Part shown: positions 5,489 through 7,829 of the stretch, piece by piece
How the letters are laid out: every line of letters starts with the position of its first letter
How positions within the stretch are numbered: the stretch's first letter is position 1
Source: Candidatus Omnitrophota bacterium
GTDB lineage: Bacteria; Omnitrophota; Gorgyraeia; Pluralincolimonadales; Pluralincolimonadaceae
Direction: 5' to 3'
NCBI GenBank assembly: GCA_028706795.1
Contig: JAQTVK010000037.1
Coordinates: forward strand, 1 to 7,829
Length of the DNA: 7,829 bases
The notes under the pieces: model-generated
Told to the model about the DNA's origin: nothing
Seen by the model: only the letters and a program-made list of their open reading frames with translations
The model's database searches: none
Made by a program: the position numbers and the translations under genes

Positions 5489-6562
5489 CTAAACGTTGAA
5501 TCTTATGTTTATTATATCCCCGTCTTCCACTATATAGTCTTTGCCCTTAAGGGAAAGCTTCCCGGCTTCTTTGACCTTCTCCTCGCTGCCCAGGGCAGTG
5601 AGGTCCGCGAATTTGATGACCTCGGCGCGGATAAAGCCCTTCTGCAGGTCGGAGTGTATAGCGCCGGCCGCCTCGGGCGCCGATGAGTTGCGTTTTACCG
5701 GCCACTGCCGGACCTCGTCCTCGCCTACCGTGAAAAACGATATGAGGTTGAGCGCCTGTATGCAAAGGCGGCTGAGCATATTTATCGCCGGCTCCTCTAT
5801 CCCGAGCGCGGAAAGGAACTCCTGCTGCTCCTTCTCCGTCTCAAGGGAGGCGATCTCAGACTCGACCTTGGCCGAGACGAGCATAACCTCTATCTTCAAA
5901 TGTTCATATCTTTTCTTCAGGTCGTCCAGCAGCGCTTTGTTCTTCAGGTCGTCTTCCGAGACATTTATCGCCAGTATCATCTCCTTTAATGTCACGAAAG
6001 GATAACTGGCAATTATCCTCTTCTCCTCGGGCTTAAGCTCTAGCAGCCTGAGGGGCAGTTCTTTTTCTATGTGGGCTTTTACGCGCGCCACGACCTCCCT
6101 CTCCTTCGACTTGGCCTCGTCTTTGGCTTTCCTGAGGTCCAGGTCCAGCTTCTCGAGGCGTTTCTCCGCGAATATCAGGTCGTGGAGGATGAGTTCGGAA
6201 TTGACGCTGTCTATATCGCGCTTGGGATCGACCGTGCCGTTTATGTGGTAGACCGAATCGTCCTTAAAAGCCCTTACCACATGGCATAAGGCGTCGGTCT
6301 CGGCGATGTCCTTGAAGATGTCGCCCTTGGTTATGGCGTCTTTCTCTATCTTCGGGAGGAGCTCTATATCTATCCTTGCCCTTACCTGTTTCTTGGGCTT
6401 ATAGAGCGCGACGAGCTTGTCGTAACGGGGGTCCTTGATCTCGGCAATGCTCTTGATGTTCTTGCCTGAGGCAAGGTCCTTCTCCGAGATCTTGTGGCCG
6501 GTCAGGAGTTCGAATAAGGTCTTCTTACCGGTCTGGGGCAGGCCTACAATACCGATCTTCAT
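5489..6562 (-). CDS. ychF: Diverged YchF-family P-loop NTPase with C-terminal TGS domain
   Basis: YchF (Obg-like ATPase) is a ribosome-associated nucleotidase. The 357-residue protein has IGIVGLPQTGKKTLFELLTG (3-22) as P-loop, ALCHVVRAFKD (91-101), VDPKRDIDSVNSELI (111-125), a helical hairpin (about 130-180), LAINVSEDDL (197-206) with the N200-x-x-E203 motif that gives YchF its relaxed base specificity, and VRQWPVKRNSSAPEAAGAIH and KGFIRAEVI (308-316) leading to a TGS domain ending DGDIINIRFNV. Odd points: the P-loop has GKKT instead of GKST, and the usual switch region with DIAGLVKGA is replaced by ELLPKIEKDAITKGD (67-81), so the G3 DxxG is missing. The protein is therefore a paralogous or weakened member rather than a standard YchF. 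ATG at 6562 is 16 bases after the radical SAM stop, has no Shine-Dalgarno, and is preceded by a -10-like box. No functional tie to the hydrogenase is evident. Confidence 0.85.
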   Translation of the reverse strand: MKIGIVGLPQTGKKTLFELLTGHKISEKDLASGKNIKSIAEIKDPRYDKLVALYKPKKQVRARIDIELLPKIEKDAITKGDIFKDIAETDALCHVVRAFKDDSVYHINGTVDPKRDIDSVNSELILHDLIFAEKRLEKLDLDLRKAKDEAKSKEREVVARVKAHIEKELPLRLLELKPEEKRIIASYPFVTLKEMILAINVSEDDLKNKALLDDLKKRYEHLKIEVMLVSAKVESEIASLETEKEQQEFLSALGIEEPAINMLSRLCIQALNLISFFTVGEDEVRQWPVKRNSSAPEAAGAIHSDLQKGFIRAEVIKFADLTALGSEEKVKEAGKLSLKGKDYIVEDGDIINIRFNV

Positions 6563-6570
6563 AGGTAGGG

Positions 6571-6599
6571 ATTATATCTTAAAGAGGCGCGGAAGACAA
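6571..6599 (-). promoter_or_regulatory. Predicted promoter of the YchF-like gene, probably leaderless
   Basis: Minus-strand TTGTCT (6599-6594), a 17-base spacer, then a perfect TATAAT (6576-6571). The -10 box ends only 8 bases before the ATG at 6562, so transcription would begin at or next to the start codon. The -35 part lies inside the end of the upstream radical SAM gene. No Shine-Dalgarno is present before the ATG (CCCTACCT). Confidence 0.45.
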
Positions 6600-7829
6600 C
6601 CACGAAAACTTGCGGTTGTTCCACTTCCACTCTTTTACGATAAAATATCCCATAAAACGGAGCATGCCGTTCCTGAAATTCATCCTCATGAGCAGGGAAA
6701 CCGCCCTCCATATCGAATAATACTTGGTGTAGGCCTTAAGGACGCTCAGCTGCAGCTCCCTGGCGGATATGAGTTTGGGTTTAAAGACTATATGCTGGCC
6801 GTCGTAGAGGTTCCAGTCTTTGGTGAATATCCGTTTCTGGGATTCCAGGTCGCGATAGACCTTCGTTCCAGGGAAAGGCGTCAATACCATCATCTGGATA
6901 GTGTCTATCTTCTGTTTCACCGCGAACCTGAGTGTCTCCCATACGGTCTTTATGCTGTCGTCATCGCCGCCCAGGACGAACATCCCGTGGACCTTGATAT
7001 TCCTCCTATGGAACGCGCGGATGGCGTCTATGATCTGCGTCACCGTCTGCTTTTTGTCGTAGGCGGCAAGGGTCTTCTCGTTCACCGACTCGATACCCAC
7101 ACATACGGCGATGCACCCGGCCTTGGACATGAGCTGGAGCATACGGTCGTCCCTGGTGACATCGCAGCGGACCTGGCATGTCCAGTTCCTTATGTTGTTC
7201 TTGACCAGGAGGTCGAGCAGTTTGTATGTGCGCGAAGGTTTTGCCGCAAAATTGTCGTCGCAGAAAAAGACCGACTTCTTGTTGCTGGCCTTTAGCTCGC
7301 CCATTACGTTCTCGGCGCTCCTGAAACGGTACTCGCGCCCGAACATCTTCGTGACTGAACAGAAACTGCAGTCGTAAGGGCAGCCCCTCGACGTCGAGAT
7401 GGGCCTCGCCAGCGAGCGCGACTTGTCGCCTTGTATCAATGAAAAATCCGGGTACGGGAGGGCATCGAGGTCCTTTACCGGCCTCCCCTTTACGATCGGC
7501 TCGGCGATCCTTCCTTCGGCAATATCAACGATGACCTCTTCGGCCTCGCCGACGACGACCTGCCTGGCGTATTTTATGGCTTCTTCGGGAATGAGGCTCG
7601 CGTGTACCCCGCCCATTATCACTTTTTCCCTGGGGAATTGGGCGGCTATCTCGTATCCGCGTTTCGCGGTCGAGGTCAGGATCGAGATCCCTACCAGGTC
7701 CGCTTCCAGCTTGGAGTAATCCGGCTTGAATATATCCTCATTATATATCTCGACCTCATGCCCCCGGGCTTTAAGTATAGTCCCCAGATATATAGGCCCC
7801 AATAAAGGCATGGATACCTTGCTGTATAC
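6579..7829 (-). CDS. B12-binding-domain radical SAM protein (5' end outside window)
   Basis: An S-adenosylmethionine radical enzyme of unknown substrate, of the broad BchE/HpnP-like type with an N-terminal B12-binding fold. Numbered from the internal Met at 7811, residues 1-115 form the Rossmann-like domain (MPLLGPIYLGTILKARGHEV, VGISILTSTAKRGYEIA, VIMGGVHASLIPEEA, VVVGEAEEVI). The cobalamin-ligating DxHxxG motif is not visible. The radical SAM motif is TSRGCPYDCSFCS with C144, C148 and C151 for the [4Fe-4S] cluster. Later parts include AVCVGIESVNEKTLAAYDKK and HGMFVLGGDDDS, typical of the family. The reading frame stays open above 7811 (VYSKVS before the Met), and related proteins usually begin further upstream with a strand ending NPP-like, so the true start is outside the window. 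The gene ends 16 bases before the YchF-like gene and shows no clear link to the hydrogenase. Confidence 0.88.
   Translation of the reverse strand, partial: VYSKVSMPLLGPIYLGTILKARGHEVEIYNEDIFKPDYSKLEADLVGISILTSTAKRGYEIAAQFPREKVIMGGVHASLIPEEAIKYARQVVVGEAEEVIVDIAEGRIAEPIVKGRPVKDLDALPYPDFSLIQGDKSRSLARPISTSRGCPYDCSFCSVTKMFGREYRFRSAENVMGELKASNKKSVFFCDDNFAAKPSRTYKLLDLLVKNNIRNWTCQVRCDVTRDDRMLQLMSKAGCIAVCVGIESVNEKTLAAYDKKQTVTQIIDAIRAFHRRNIKVHGMFVLGGDDDSIKTVWETLRFAVKQKIDTIQMMVLTPFPGTKVYRDLESQKRIFTKDWNLYDGQHIVFKPKLISARELQLSVLKAYTKYYSIWRAVSLLMRMNFRNGMLRFMGYFIVKEWKWNNRKFSWLSSAPL

Noticed and set aside
6435..7295. 286-codon plus-strand open frame
   Set aside because: It spans the end of the radical SAM gene and the start of the YchF-like gene in antisense; both of those are well supported.
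1..7829. tRNA, rRNA, CRISPR array, insertion sequence or phage gene
   Set aside because: No repeat-spacer pattern, transposase motif or RNA gene signature was seen; the window is almost fully covered by minus-strand protein genes.

Overview
All genes in this window are on the minus strand, so the biological reading order runs from high to low coordinates. The core (5411 down to about 995) is a complete four-subunit cytoplasmic group 3b [NiFe] hydrogenase operon in the order beta-gamma-delta-alpha, the same order as hydBGDA (sulfhydrogenase I) of Pyrococcus. It is followed directly by its maturation genes: a C-terminal processing protease, a short HypA, and an open frame that runs off the left edge of the window. 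The organism is probably an uncultured anaerobic bacterium. Gene style (frequent ATA and AGG codons, base composition near half G+C) would fit a lineage such as Candidatus Omnitrophota, but this is a guess, not a measurement.

Layout, in reading order: (1) 7829-6579, a B12-binding-type radical SAM protein whose start lies outside the window; (2) 6562-5489, a diverged YchF-type P-loop NTPase with a TGS domain; (3) a 77-base gap with a plausible sigma70-type promoter; (4) hydB, the two-cluster ferredoxin-like beta subunit; (5) hydG, the FAD/NAD(P)H gamma subunit; (6) hydD, the small subunit with cysteines for three Fe-S clusters; (7) hydA, the NiFe-active-site subunit; (8) a maturation protease; (9) a HypA lacking its zinc ribbon; (10) a HypC domain fused in one frame to a radical SAM domain that closely resembles HydE, the [FeFe]-hydrogenase maturase. 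The hydrogenase and maturation genes overlap by a few bases or are separated by only 2-6 bases, so they look like one transcription unit that continues past position 1.

How they work together: alpha and delta carry H2 chemistry and electron relay, and beta and gamma pass electrons to or from NAD(P)H. The protease removes a 9-residue tail from alpha after nickel insertion, HypA helps deliver nickel, and the HypC part should chaperone the Fe(CN)2CO unit.

The most notable item is the HypC-HydE-like fusion at 1-753. It places an [FeFe]-type radical SAM maturase inside a [NiFe] maturation operon, physically tied to the chaperone that carries the Fe(CN)2CO precursor. With the zinc-ribbon-less HypA and a HypC domain that has lost its usual histidine, this suggests a variant [NiFe] maturation route.
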